From Henriciella mobilis (lineage in GTDB: Bacteria > Pseudomonadota > Alphaproteobacteria > Caulobacterales > Hyphomonadaceae): a stretch of DNA of 64,000 nucleotides. The notes beneath the pieces were generated by a model, which did not search any database, was not told the DNA's origin, and worked only from the letters and a program-made list of their open reading frames with translations. This document shows, one piece after another, positions 17,409 through 26,362 of this stretch. Both the position numbers and the translations under genes were made by a program. The stretch is from contig NZ_QWFZ01000017.1 in assembly GCF_003576315.1 (NCBI RefSeq), forward strand, positions 124,001 to 188,000, given 5' to 3'. How positions within the stretch are numbered: the first letter of the stretch is position 1; each line of letters begins with the position of its first letter.

Positions 17409-18623
17409 ATGGCCTATGATAGCCCTGCTGAACTTGAAGCGTTCCGTGCGGAAGTGCGCGAATGGCTTGAGAAAAACTGTCCGCCATCCATGCGAACGCC
17501 GATGACCGAAGACGAGGTTGTCTGGGGCGGGCGCCGGGAAAAGTTCAAGAATCCGGACTCGAAAGTCTGGCTGGAGCGGATGGGTGAAAAAGGCTGGACC
17601 GCACCGACATGGCCCAAGGAATATGGCGGTGGCGGCCTGACGCGCGACCAGGCCAAGGTGCTTGAGCAGGAAATGGCGCGGATTCATGCGCGCCCGCCGC
17701 TCTTTTCCTTTGGCCTCTGGATGTTTGGCCCGGCCCTCATCGAATTCGGCAATGAAGAGCAGAAGAAACGTTTCCTGCCCGATATCGTGATGGGCAGGAC
17801 GCGCTGGTGCCAGGGCTATTCCGAGCCGGGCGCCGGCTCCGACCTCGCCGGTCTGCAGACCAAGTGCGAGGACAAGGGCGACCATTACCTGATCAACGGC
17901 CAGAAGGTCTGGACCTCCTATGCCGATCAGGCCGACTGGATTTTCTGCCTGGTGCGCACTGACACGTCCAAGAAGCATGAAGGCATCAGCTTCATCCTGT
18001 TCGACATGGAAAGCGAAGGCGTCGAGACCCGTCCGATCAAACTGATCTCCGGCTCCTCGCCCTTCTGCGAGACCTTCTTCAACGATGTGAAAGTGCCCAA
18101 GGACCAGCTTGTCGGCGAGGTGAATGGCGGCTGGAAGATCGCCAAACGCCTGCTGCAGCATGAGCGCTCCTCAATTTCCGCGGGCGGCTTTGGCTCCACG
18201 CGCGGCTCGGGCATGCTGGGCCCGGAAGAGTATGCCAAGATCCATGTCGGCACCGACAAGGATGGCAAGGTGCTCGATGGCGACCTGCGCGGGCGCATCG
18301 CCGACCACATGATGTATGCCAAGGCGTTCAATCTGACGGTCAAGCGGTCCGGTGAGCAGGCCAAGGCCGGTCAGGAAGTCGGTCACACGGCCTCCATCAT
18401 CAAATATGCCGCGGCGAAGATGAACCAGGACAAGTTCGAGCTGATGATCGAGGCGCTCGGCACCGAAGGCCTCGGCTGGGAAGGCGAGGGCTTCGACAAG
18501 GGCGCGAAGATGGCGACCCGTGGATGGCTGCGCTCGAAGGGCAACTCCATCGAGGGCGGCACGAGCGAGATCAATCTCAACGTCGTGGCCAAGCGGGTCC
18601 TTGGCCTGCGCGATCACCAGTAG
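17409..18623 (+). CDS. Acyl-CoA dehydrogenase, large-subunit type
   Basis: A 404-residue flavoprotein resembling the large subunit of heteromeric acyl-CoA dehydrogenases such as PimC. The substrate/FAD blocks WCQGYSEPGAGSDLA, the linker KVWTSYADQADW and the C-terminal GGTSEINLNVVAKRVLGL are clear. A GGAGGAG ribosome site precedes ATG 17409. A second, smaller acyl-CoA dehydrogenase follows 69 bases later, and such pairs usually form an alpha2beta2 enzyme for bulky or unusual acyl-CoAs. The substrate is not determined. Confidence 0.9.
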   Translation: MAYDSPAELEAFRAEVREWLEKNCPPSMRTPMTEDEVVWGGRREKFKNPDSKVWLERMGEKGWTAPTWPKEYGGGGLTRDQAKVLEQEMARIHARPPLFSFGLWMFGPALIEFGNEEQKKRFLPDIVMGRTRWCQGYSEPGAGSDLAGLQTKCEDKGDHYLINGQKVWTSYADQADWIFCLVRTDTSKKHEGISFILFDMESEGVETRPIKLISGSSPFCETFFNDVKVPKDQLVGEVNGGWKIAKRLLQHERSSISAGGFGSTRGSGMLGPEEYAKIHVGTDKDGKVLDGDLRGRIADHMMYAKAFNLTVKRSGEQAKAGQEVGHTASIIKYAAAKMNQDKFELMIEALGTEGLGWEGEGFDKGAKMATRGWLRSKGNSIEGGTSEINLNVVAKRVLGLRDHQ

Positions 18624-18692
18624 GACGCCCAAAGCAAGGTTCCGGCGCGCGCCTACAGATGGCGCGCCCTCAAAGGAAAGAGGAAATACGAG

Positions 18693-19829
18693 ATGACATT
18701 TGTCCTGACTGAAGACCAGGAGATGCTGCGCGACACTGCGATGAATTTCACGCGTGACGAGCTGCCGGTGAAACACCTGCGGACCCTGCGTGACAGCGGC
18801 AAGAATGGCGTCGACCCCGACGCGCGCAACCAGCTCGCCGAGCTTGGCTTTTTCGGTGTGCTGATCCCGGAAGAGTATGACGGCGTCGGCATGGGCATGG
18901 TCGCGCTTGGCCAGGTCATGGAAGCCCAGGGGCGCACCCTGGCTTCGACGCCGCTCCTGCAGACTGCCTGCATCGGCGCATCAGCCATCCTGCTGGGTGG
19001 CACCGAGGCGCAGAAAAAGGAATGGCTGCCGAAGATCGCCTCCGGTGAGATCACGACAGCGCTGGCCCTCGATGAGGGCACCCACCACAACCCGACGGGC
19101 GTTGCCACTGAAGCGGAACGCGACGGGCAGGGCTACACGCTGAACGGAGCGAAGAAATACGTCCAGGACGGCCATCACGCAGACGTGTTCATCGTGGTCG
19201 CCCGCACCTTTGGCGAAGCCGGCGATACGCACGGCCTGACGCTGTTCCTGGTGCCGCGCGACGCAAAAGGGCTGACGGTCCAGACGCTGAAGACGGTGGA
19301 CAGCCATGGCGCCGCTCACCTGACGCTGGATGGCGTGCACGTCGATGACAGCCATGTCCTCGGCGCCCCGGACAAGGGCCACGACTTGCTGGAGCCGGTG
19401 CTGGATCGTGGACGGATTGCGTTGGCCGCAGAAATGCTCGGCTCGTCAATCGCTGCGTTTGAGATGACCCACGAGTACCTCCAGACGCGCAAGCAGTTCG
19501 GCCAGTTGATCGGGTCCTTCCAGGCCCTGCAGCATCGCGCGGCGAAGATGTTCACCGAGATCGAACTGACGACGTCCTGCGTGTCAGCAGCGCTTTCGGC
19601 AGTGGATGAGCAGCGCAATGACCTTGCCGAACTGGCCAGCCTCGCCAAGGCGCGGGCCGGTGAGACGGTCCATCTGGTGTCGAACGATACGGTGCAGCTG
19701 CATGGTGGTATCGGGATGACCGACGACCACGATGCCGGCTTCTATATGAAGCGGGCTCGGGTACAGGAAGCGCTGCTGGGGTCGGCGAGTTTTCACCGCG
19801 ACCGGTTCGCGCGGCTGAACGATTTCTAG
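18693..19829 (+). CDS. Acyl-CoA dehydrogenase, small-subunit type
   Basis: A 378-residue acyl-CoA dehydrogenase like PimD-type partners. It keeps the FAD-end motif QLHGGIGMTDDHDAGFYMKRA, whereas the middle is more divergent (ALALDEGTHHNPTG in place of the usual TEPxxGSD block). That pattern of one orthodox and one degenerate active site is typical of paired subunits. It follows the larger subunit by 69 bases with an AAAGAGG ribosome site. A perfect hairpin lies 25 bases after the stop. Confidence 0.88.
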   Translation: MTFVLTEDQEMLRDTAMNFTRDELPVKHLRTLRDSGKNGVDPDARNQLAELGFFGVLIPEEYDGVGMGMVALGQVMEAQGRTLASTPLLQTACIGASAILLGGTEAQKKEWLPKIASGEITTALALDEGTHHNPTGVATEAERDGQGYTLNGAKKYVQDGHHADVFIVVARTFGEAGDTHGLTLFLVPRDAKGLTVQTLKTVDSHGAAHLTLDGVHVDDSHVLGAPDKGHDLLEPVLDRGRIALAAEMLGSSIAAFEMTHEYLQTRKQFGQLIGSFQALQHRAAKMFTEIELTTSCVSAALSAVDEQRNDLAELASLAKARAGETVHLVSNDTVQLHGGIGMTDDHDAGFYMKRARVQEALLGSASFHRDRFARLNDF

Positions 19830-19854
19830 CATCGAAGCAATGGCATGAATTCAA

Positions 19855-19889
19855 ACGGGCTGGAGCCCTATTCGAGAGCTCCAGCCCGT
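19855..19889. terminator. Perfect 12-bp hairpin after the acyl-CoA dehydrogenase pair
   Basis: Arms 19855-19866 and 19878-19889 are exact inverted copies with an 11-base loop. No T-tract follows on the plus strand, so it is either a non-canonical terminator or a transcript-stabilising stem. The rest of the gap up to 20092 (about 260 bases in all) shows no gene. Confidence 0.6.
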
Positions 19890-20091
19890 CAGCCGTGCGC
19901 ATGAGAATGGTCCGGTTTCGCACGCACGGCCACCAGATCGCGTCTGGAACAGTAACAACAGGTGCAGAACGCGCCAGTTCCATCGGGGCTGCGGATTACT
20001 CGCCAGCGAGCCGGCTTCACATGCATGCCGCATTGCAGACTCGCAGCGCCGGGCTAAGTTGCGCGGGCCATCCAGCGAGGTTTGATTCGTC

Positions 20092-21681
20092 ATGTACCGC
20101 TTCCTGCCGCTCGCCATTGTCATCCTGCTGACCGGCGCCTTCGCCGCGCTCATGGCCATCAGCCCCTGGTTCGCGATCGGTGTCGTCTTTTTTGCCGCGC
20201 TCTCGCTGCTTGGCCTTTATGATCTCCTGCAGACAAGCCACACGCTGTGGCGCAACTATCCGATCCTCGCCCGGATAAGGTGGATTGCCGAAGAGTTGCG
20301 GCCCTTCCTGCGGTCCTACATCGTCGAGAGCGAGACCGAAGGCCGACCGTTCAACCATGAAGAGCGGACGATGGTGTACCGCCGGTCCAAGGATGTGTCC
20401 TCGGTGGAGCCGTTCGGCAGCCAGCTCGATATCGACAAGCCGCCCTATGAATGGCTCTCGCACTCGATCGCCGCGCGTCACAATGAGGACGAAGACCCGC
20501 GTGTGATGGTCGGCGCGCTTGGGACAGCCAAGCCCTATTCGGCGAGCGTGCTGAACATATCTGCGATGAGCTTCGGCTCGCTCGGCGCCCATGCCATCGA
20601 GGCCCTCAACCGGGGCGCGGCAAAAGGCGGCTTTTATCACGACACCGGCGAGGGCGGTGTTTCAAAGTATCACCGGGCCGGTGGCGGCGATCTCGTCTGG
20701 GAGCTGGGCTCGGGTTATTTCGGCTGCCGGGCGAGGGATGGCGGGTTCGACCGCGAGCGCTTTGCGGATGTAGCCGCTTCCGACCAGATCAAGATGATCG
20801 AGATCAAGCTCAGCCAGGGGGCCAAACCCGGTCATGGCGGCGTGCTGCCCGGCTCCAAGGTCACTGCAGAAATTGCGGAGGCACGCGGCATTCCGATTGG
20901 CGAGACCTGTTTTTCGCCGCCCGCCCATACCGCCTTTTCCACCCCGACAGGCCTGATGGAATGGGTGGGCGAACTGCGCGAGCTGTCCGGTGGCAAGCCG
21001 GTGGGCATGAAGCTCTGCGTCGGTAATCGCTGGGAAGTCCTTGCCATCTGCAAGGCCATTCTCGAGACGGAGATCAAACCTGACTTCATCGTCGTCGATG
21101 GCGCCGAGGGGGGCACCGGTGCGGCGCCGGCCGAATTCATGGACCATATCGGCGCGCCGCTGCGCCAGGGCCTGGTGCTGGTGCGCAATGCACTGGTCGG
21201 CTGCGGCCTCAAGGACGAGATCCGCCTGGCCGCCAGCGGCAAGCAGATATCGGCCTTCGCCATGGCAGCAAGCATGGCGCTCGGTGCCGACTGGATCAAC
21301 ACGGCGCGTGGTTTCATGTTTTCGCTGGGCTGCATCCAGTCGCTCAACTGCCACAAGAATACCTGCCCAACCGGCATTGCGACGACCAATCCATCCCGTC
21401 AGAGCGGGCTTGTCGTTTCCGACAAGGCCGAGCGGGTCTACAATTTCCATCGCAATACGGTGCGCGCTCTGATGGAAGTGGTCGGTGCAGCTGGGTGCAG
21501 CCACCCGAGCGAGTTGACGCCGCGCCATATCATGCACCGGGTCACCGAGGACATCACCGAGCCGGGCCACATCGCCTACAAGCTGCTCAAGCCGGGCGTC
21601 CTGCTCGAAGACCCCGAGAGCACATCGCTGAGGCGCGAATGGTCGATGGCCCAGGCGGGCAGCTTCGCCCCCGTGCGCTGA
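20092..21681 (+). CDS. Membrane-anchored FMN-binding glutamate synthase-like protein
   Basis: A 529-residue protein carrying the FMN/Fe-S domain of glutamate synthase without its amidotransferase domain. Two hydrophobic helices (about 5-22 and 26-43) precede the soluble barrel. Conserved blocks include SFGSLGAHAIEALNRGA, HDTGEGGVSKYH and VDGAEGGTGAAP. The Fe-S cysteines follow the C-x5-C-x4-C pattern at 414, 420 and 425. Relatives such as YerD are common but uncharacterised. Without a glutaminase domain it may use free ammonia or another substrate; this is inference. Confidence 0.88.
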   Translation: MYRFLPLAIVILLTGAFAALMAISPWFAIGVVFFAALSLLGLYDLLQTSHTLWRNYPILARIRWIAEELRPFLRSYIVESETEGRPFNHEERTMVYRRSKDVSSVEPFGSQLDIDKPPYEWLSHSIAARHNEDEDPRVMVGALGTAKPYSASVLNISAMSFGSLGAHAIEALNRGAAKGGFYHDTGEGGVSKYHRAGGGDLVWELGSGYFGCRARDGGFDRERFADVAASDQIKMIEIKLSQGAKPGHGGVLPGSKVTAEIAEARGIPIGETCFSPPAHTAFSTPTGLMEWVGELRELSGGKPVGMKLCVGNRWEVLAICKAILETEIKPDFIVVDGAEGGTGAAPAEFMDHIGAPLRQGLVLVRNALVGCGLKDEIRLAASGKQISAFAMAASMALGADWINTARGFMFSLGCIQSLNCHKNTCPTGIATTNPSRQSGLVVSDKAERVYNFHRNTVRALMEVVGAAGCSHPSELTPRHIMHRVTEDITEPGHIAYKLLKPGVLLEDPESTSLRREWSMAQAGSFAPVR

Positions 21682-21701
21682 GGCGGTCCGGCCAAAACAG
21701 G

Positions 21702-23678
21702 CTAGTTGGTCAACGCGCCTTCGAACGCCATGCTGAGGTCGCGGTAGAAGGCGATGCGTTCCTGAACCTGCGGGGAGAGGGTGATCAGCGTGCCGGCCCC
21801 GGCCAGCGGCTGCGGCTTCAGCCCGTCATGGGCGAGCACCATCATATCATGCCAGAGCGATGCGGGCAGGCCGCCGCCGGTGACTTCCTTCATCGGGCTG
21901 TCATCGTCATTGCCGACCCAGACTGCGCCGACGCGGGCAGCTGAGAAGCCAGCGAACCAGGCGTCGCGGAAGTCCTGGCTGGTGCCGGTCTTGCCTGCGA
22001 CCTGCCAGCCATCGAGACGGGCGCGGGTCCCGGTGCCGTCCGTAATGACCCGTTCCATCATGGCGACCATGGTTTCGGCATTGTCGCGCTCATAGACCTG
22101 TTCGAAATCGTATTGCGGGCGCTCATAAAGGACATCCCCGCGCGAGTTCGAGATCTTCTCCACGATGTACGGGTCGATCCGCTTCCCGCCGGTCATGAAC
22201 ACGCCATAGCCCCGCGCGAGGTCCTGCAGGGTGACTTCCTGCGAGCCGAGCGCAATGGAGGGCAGGGGCCGCATCTTGTCGGCGCTCGCCATGCCGAAAC
22301 GCCGCGCAAGCGCAATGATCGTCTCTTCACCGACTTCCTGGGCAAGCTGGGCGGCAATCGTGTTGACGGAGTCCTTAAGGGCTTCCGACAGCGTCATCGG
22401 CCCGTGGAAGACGCGGCTGTAATTCTCCGGCGTCCAGTCATCGATGGTGATTTCTTCGTCGCGGCGCACCTCATAGGGCGACAGGCCCATCTGGATGGCG
22501 GCGGCATAGACGAAAGGCTTGAAGGAGGAGCCGGGCTGGCGCAGCGCCTGCGTCGCGCGGTTGAACTGGTTTTCGGTGTAATCGACGCCGCCATACATGG
22601 CGAGGATCCGGCCCTTGGTATCGAGCACAATGCCGGCTGCCTGACTCGCATTCACCTTGGTGCCTTCCTCTTCCATGCGCGCGGTGAACGCTTCGTCCAT
22701 GGCCGACTGCAGGTCCGCATCGATGGTCAGCTGGACGATCAGGTCGCCTGGTACGGTGGGCAGGATCTCGTCGATCTTCTCGGTCGCGACATCGAGGGCA
22801 TACCCGAATTGCGGGTCGCGTTCGGGCGCTTCGGCGAGCGAAACTTCCTCGATCTCGGCGGCTGCGGCCTGCGGCGCGGTGATGAAGCCAGCATCGACCA
22901 TTTCCTTCAGCACATAGCGCTGGCGGGTCTTTGCGTCGGTCATGTTGTTGGTCAGCGCGAGGCGCGAGGGTGCTTGCGGAAGCGTCGCCAGCAGGGAGGC
23001 CTCTGCGATGCTCAATTCCTCTGGCTGCTTGCCGAAATAGAAGCGTGAAGCGGCGCCGAGGCCGTAGAACCCGGCGCCAAAATAGACGCGGTTGAGATAA
23101 AGCTCGAGAATCTGCTCCTTGCTCAGCCGTTCTTCAAGCCGGCGGGCGAGGCGGATTTCCTGCGCCTTGCGTTTCAGCGTCTGCTCCGGCGTCAGCACCA
23201 GGTTCTTGATCAGCTGCTGGGTGATGGTCGAGGCACCCGACACGGTCTCGCCAGATGTGACATTGGCCCACACGGCGCGGATGATGGCGCGGGTGTCGGC
23301 GCCGTCATGTTCGTAGAAGCGCTTGTCCTCGGCCGCGATGAACGCCTGCGGGACGTGCGGCGGCAGGTCCTCCAGCTTGATGGCGCGGCCGTAGCGCGGG
23401 CCACGGATGGCGATGGTCTGGCCATTGGCATCGACAAATTCGATGGCCTGCTCGCGACCGCTGGCCCAGAGGGCCTCATTGGAGGGCAGCTCCGGCATGC
23501 CGCGATAGAGGCTTTGCCAGTAGATCCAGCCTGCAGCGCCTGCGATCATCATGGCGACCAGGCTGGTAATCAGGCTCCATTTCAGGATCGGCTTTCCGCG
23601 CAGGATCGCCGAAAACCAGCCGCCGCCGGATGCGCGGGCACGGTGTGTTGCGGTCCGTTGCGTCGGTTTAGCGGCCAC
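21702..23678 (-). CDS. Class A penicillin-binding protein (PBP1 family)
   Basis: A 658-residue bifunctional peptidoglycan synthase. A short basic cytoplasmic tail leads to a single membrane helix at about 34-54. The GT51 glycosyltransferase domain has the catalytic Glu117 in AAEDKRFYEHDG and the GASTITQQLIKN and NRVYFG blocks. The transpeptidase has Ser384 in PGSSFKP, SVN at 437-439 and KTGTS at 563-567, so both activities look intact. It lies convergent to the flavoprotein gene. The short C-terminus lacks the extra domains of some PBP1a/1b forms. Confidence 0.95.
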   Translation of the reverse strand: MAAKPTQRTATHRARASGGGWFSAILRGKPILKWSLITSLVAMMIAGAAGWIYWQSLYRGMPELPSNEALWASGREQAIEFVDANGQTIAIRGPRYGRAIKLEDLPPHVPQAFIAAEDKRFYEHDGADTRAIIRAVWANVTSGETVSGASTITQQLIKNLVLTPEQTLKRKAQEIRLARRLEERLSKEQILELYLNRVYFGAGFYGLGAASRFYFGKQPEELSIAEASLLATLPQAPSRLALTNNMTDAKTRQRYVLKEMVDAGFITAPQAAAAEIEEVSLAEAPERDPQFGYALDVATEKIDEILPTVPGDLIVQLTIDADLQSAMDEAFTARMEEEGTKVNASQAAGIVLDTKGRILAMYGGVDYTENQFNRATQALRQPGSSFKPFVYAAAIQMGLSPYEVRRDEEITIDDWTPENYSRVFHGPMTLSEALKDSVNTIAAQLAQEVGEETIIALARRFGMASADKMRPLPSIALGSQEVTLQDLARGYGVFMTGGKRIDPYIVEKISNSRGDVLYERPQYDFEQVYERDNAETMVAMMERVITDGTGTRARLDGWQVAGKTGTSQDFRDAWFAGFSAARVGAVWVGNDDDSPMKEVTGGGLPASLWHDMMVLAHDGLKPQPLAGAGTLITLSPQVQERIAFYRDLSMAFEGALTN

Positions 23679-23795
23679 GTAGGTCCTTCCAGTCGGGATC
23701 TTCCTGAAATTCCGGCAGCGCTATGCGCTCTAAATGAGGCAGGCTGAAGGCGAGATGAACCTGCCGCACAGTCCGATAACCTGCCGAATTCATGC

Positions 23796-24332
23796 CTAGC
23801 CGATCAGGGCGGGGCAGTCAGGGCCGCTCTTGCTGTAAGGTATGCTTTCTGTGTCTTCGGCCATCCGGGAGGCAAGCTTGAGCTGCGATGCCATGGTTTC
23901 GGCCGGGATGGCGCTGGTCAGGCAGGCGAAAGGCTCCCCCGAACGAGCGTCGATGAGAAAGGCGAAGCCAGTTCGCTCGCCATAGGCCTCCCAGATCCAG
24001 CCAGCCTTGTGAATGGCGAGGCGGGCCGCGCTTGCTGCGCTGACACCCTGCCGCGCCTCGGGTCCGTCGCGCATATGCGTCAGGTCGATTTCGACATAGT
24101 CGACCGTTCCGGATGGTATCGTCTGCAACGCCCGGGACAGGGCCGGTTCGAGAACGTGGCATTTCGCGCACCAGTCGGCCGTGAGTGTGATCAGTTTCAG
24201 TTTCGCTTCGGCAAAACTCGCCTGCGGAGCAAGCAGGCCTATGATTAGACCAGCCCCGATACAGCGGGCGGTTTTACTCCCGCGTGCCCGGCCTCTAAGA
24301 CGGGTCCAAGCCAGACTTAACAAGGATGTCAT
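23796..24332 (-). CDS. Exported thioredoxin-fold protein
   Basis: A 178-residue protein with an N-terminal signal (hydrophobic core CIGAGLIIGLLAPQASFA, cleavage near residue 41) and a thioredoxin active site CAKC at 55-58 in TADWCAKCHVLEPAL, the DsbD C-terminal/thioredoxin-like form. It probably acts in the periplasm as a disulfide reductase. Start 24332 is supported by an AGGA ribosome site; it overlaps the ATG of the divergent symporter gene at the shared CATG, an unusual arrangement. Longer starts would run further into that gene. The partner is unknown. Confidence 0.75.
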   Translation of the reverse strand: MTSLLSLAWTRLRGRARGSKTARCIGAGLIIGLLAPQASFAEAKLKLITLTADWCAKCHVLEPALSRALQTIPSGTVDYVEIDLTHMRDGPEARQGVSAASAARLAIHKAGWIWEAYGERTGFAFLIDARSGEPFACLTSAIPAETMASQLKLASRMAEDTESIPYSKSGPDCPALIG

Positions 24333-25764
24333 GCTCGCTTTCCTGAACGATCTCATCTGGGGAAAAATCCTCATCTTCACCCTCATCCCGATCGGCCTGA
24401 TCTTCACACTCTGGTCGAGGGGCGTCCAGTTCAGACTGTTCGGATCCATGTTTTCCGTGCTGGGGCAGGGCTTCCAGCATGAGACGGACCAGCCCTCTTC
24501 CTTCCAGGCGCTGGCCCTGTCCGTTGCCGGACGCGTCGGCGGCGGCAACATAGCAGGCGTGGCGGTGGCCATTGCGCTTGGCGGGCCGGGGGCGATCTTC
24601 TGGATGTGGATTGTCGGCCTGGTCGGCATGGCGACGAGTTATTTCGAATGCTCGCTGGCCCAGCTCTACAAGCAGAAGGAACCGAATGGCGATTTCCGCG
24701 GCGGGCCAGCCTATTACATCAAGCACGGCCTTGGAAAGAAGCTTGGCCCGGCAGCCCCGATCATGGGCTTTGTCTACTCGCTGCTGCTGCTTGTGACCTT
24801 CGGTTTTGCCTTCATCTGCTTCCAGAGCTTTGCGATGACGAGCTCGGTCGAGAGCGCATTCGAGCTGCCGCGCATGGGCTCGGGCGTGGTCCTGGCTGTG
24901 ATGGTCGGCGTGGTCATCCTCGGCGGCCTGCACCGGATCGCCAGCGTCGTGGAGTTCATCGTGCCCGTCATGGCGGTGTTCTATGCGCTGGTCGGCATCC
25001 TCGTCCTCAGCCTGCATATCACCGAGATTCCCGCCGCGCTTACCACGATCGTGACCAGCGCCTTCGGACTGAACGAAGCGATTGGCGGCGGTATAGGCGC
25101 GGCCATCATGCAGGGCGTACGGCGCGGCCTGTTCTCGAACGAGGCCGGTCTCGGTTCGGCGCCCAACGTCGCGGCGGTGGCCTATGTCGAGCACCCGGCC
25201 CAGCAGGGCATGGTGCAGTCGCTGTCGGTCTTCATCGACACGATCGTCATGTGCACAGTGACGGCGCTGATCATCATCCTGTCGCATCAGACCTATTACG
25301 GTGCGGATGTGGACGGGGTCGTGATGACGCAGGTTGCCCTTTCCGACCATATCGGGGGGTGGGCGGAGTATTTCATCGCCGTCGCGCTGTTCCTCTTCGC
25401 CTTCTCCTCGATCATGTATTCCTACTATCTCGGTGAGACGGCGGTCGATTACTACATCCCGGACAACCAGACAGCTTTCATGACCTACCGGTTCATCGTC
25501 ATCGGCTTCGTGCTGGTTGGCGCGGTGCTGGACCTGTCTTCTGTGTTCGGCTTTGCCGATGTCACCATGGGCCTGCTTGCCATCGTCAACCTGATTGCGG
25601 TGGCCATGCTCTTCCCGATCGGCTTGCGTGTCATGAAGGACTTCGATGATCAGCGAAAAGCCGGCGTGAAGATCCCGGTTTTCGACCCGGAAAAGTTCGA
25701 CGACCTGGATATCGACAAGTCCGCCTGGCAGCTCACTGAGCGGCCGAGCCGGCACCCGTCCTGA
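24331..25764 (+). CDS. Alanine/Na+ symporter (AGCS family)
   Basis: A 477-residue inner-membrane transporter with about ten hydrophobic segments. The family signature region is FQALALSVAGRVGGGNIAGV near residues 58-77, and GLFSNEAGLGSAPN is the second conserved block. AGCS proteins bring in alanine or glycine with sodium. ATG 24331 follows AAGGA by a few bases; an upstream in-frame start at 24181 would add 50 non-conserved residues overlapping the thioredoxin-fold gene. Sodium use fits a marine host but is inferred. Confidence 0.92.
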   Translation: MLAFLNDLIWGKILIFTLIPIGLIFTLWSRGVQFRLFGSMFSVLGQGFQHETDQPSSFQALALSVAGRVGGGNIAGVAVAIALGGPGAIFWMWIVGLVGMATSYFECSLAQLYKQKEPNGDFRGGPAYYIKHGLGKKLGPAAPIMGFVYSLLLLVTFGFAFICFQSFAMTSSVESAFELPRMGSGVVLAVMVGVVILGGLHRIASVVEFIVPVMAVFYALVGILVLSLHITEIPAALTTIVTSAFGLNEAIGGGIGAAIMQGVRRGLFSNEAGLGSAPNVAAVAYVEHPAQQGMVQSLSVFIDTIVMCTVTALIIILSHQTYYGADVDGVVMTQVALSDHIGGWAEYFIAVALFLFAFSSIMYSYYLGETAVDYYIPDNQTAFMTYRFIVIGFVLVGAVLDLSSVFGFADVTMGLLAIVNLIAVAMLFPIGLRVMKDFDDQRKAGVKIPVFDPEKFDDLDIDKSAWQLTERPSRHPS

Positions 25765-25774
25765 GGGAGGGGTG

Positions 25775-26272
25775 TCAGCGGTGGCGCAGCAGCGCCGCCT
25801 GCAGGTGTGCCGTAACATCCTGCACGCGCGGGCTCTGCCACACCGCGTCGCCGAGATGGACGAAATGCGCGTTCACGCTGCGCCGGTAGGTGGCAAACTC
25901 GGGTAGCAGGTCGACGGGCACAATGGCCGCGCGCAGGACCTGGCTGCTGGCATCGAACAGGACGGCGGCGAGATAGTCGAAGGGCGCATTCGACAGGTTC
26001 CGGATGGCCGATAGCTGGCACGAGCCGTCAAACGGCGTCAGCTTGCGCCCCTTGATGCGAAAGCGCCGGCCTTCGCCATCGACGGCATCATAGCCGGTGA
26101 TCGCAGGCGGCGCGCTGACATCCCACTCGAATGCGGCGCAGAAGAGCTGGCGCGCGAACGTGTCGGCCAGATTGGCGAGGCTGCCCATGCCGGATGGCTG
26201 GTGGAGATTATCCTCATGGGTGGCTGTCAGGCGCGAGGTCTCGCCAACGGCCATGTTCCAGGATGCACTCAT
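25775..26272 (-). CDS. Hypothetical protein with possible PD-(D/E)xK-like core
   Basis: A 165-residue soluble protein I cannot name with certainty. The middle reads GYDAVDGEGRRFRIKGRK, where an acidic residue and an IKGRK strand resemble the degenerate core of restriction-endonuclease-like folds; conserved-looking segments NAPFDYLAAVLFD and HLGDAVWQSP follow. No metal-site Glu/Gln is obvious, so catalysis is doubtful. It is convergent with the symporter gene (10-base gap) and 90 bases from purB on the same strand. Function unknown. Confidence 0.6.
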   Translation of the reverse strand: MSASWNMAVGETSRLTATHEDNLHQPSGMGSLANLADTFARQLFCAAFEWDVSAPPAITGYDAVDGEGRRFRIKGRKLTPFDGSCQLSAIRNLSNAPFDYLAAVLFDASSQVLRAAIVPVDLLPEFATYRRSVNAHFVHLGDAVWQSPRVQDVTAHLQAALLRHR

Positions 26273-26362
26273 GATCAGCCCTCCTTGTCAGGAAGGGTCA
26301 TTAGAGGCGATCAGTCTTGGCGCGGCGTGTGCGCGCGATTTTGAATTTCAGGAAAATTCGAT

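Noticed and set aside
24295-25818. Very long open frame antisense to the alanine/Na+ symporter
   Set aside because: The high GC content keeps stop codons out of the opposite frames; the sense protein has clear AGCS motifs, and the antisense translation is arginine- and histidine-rich without any motif.
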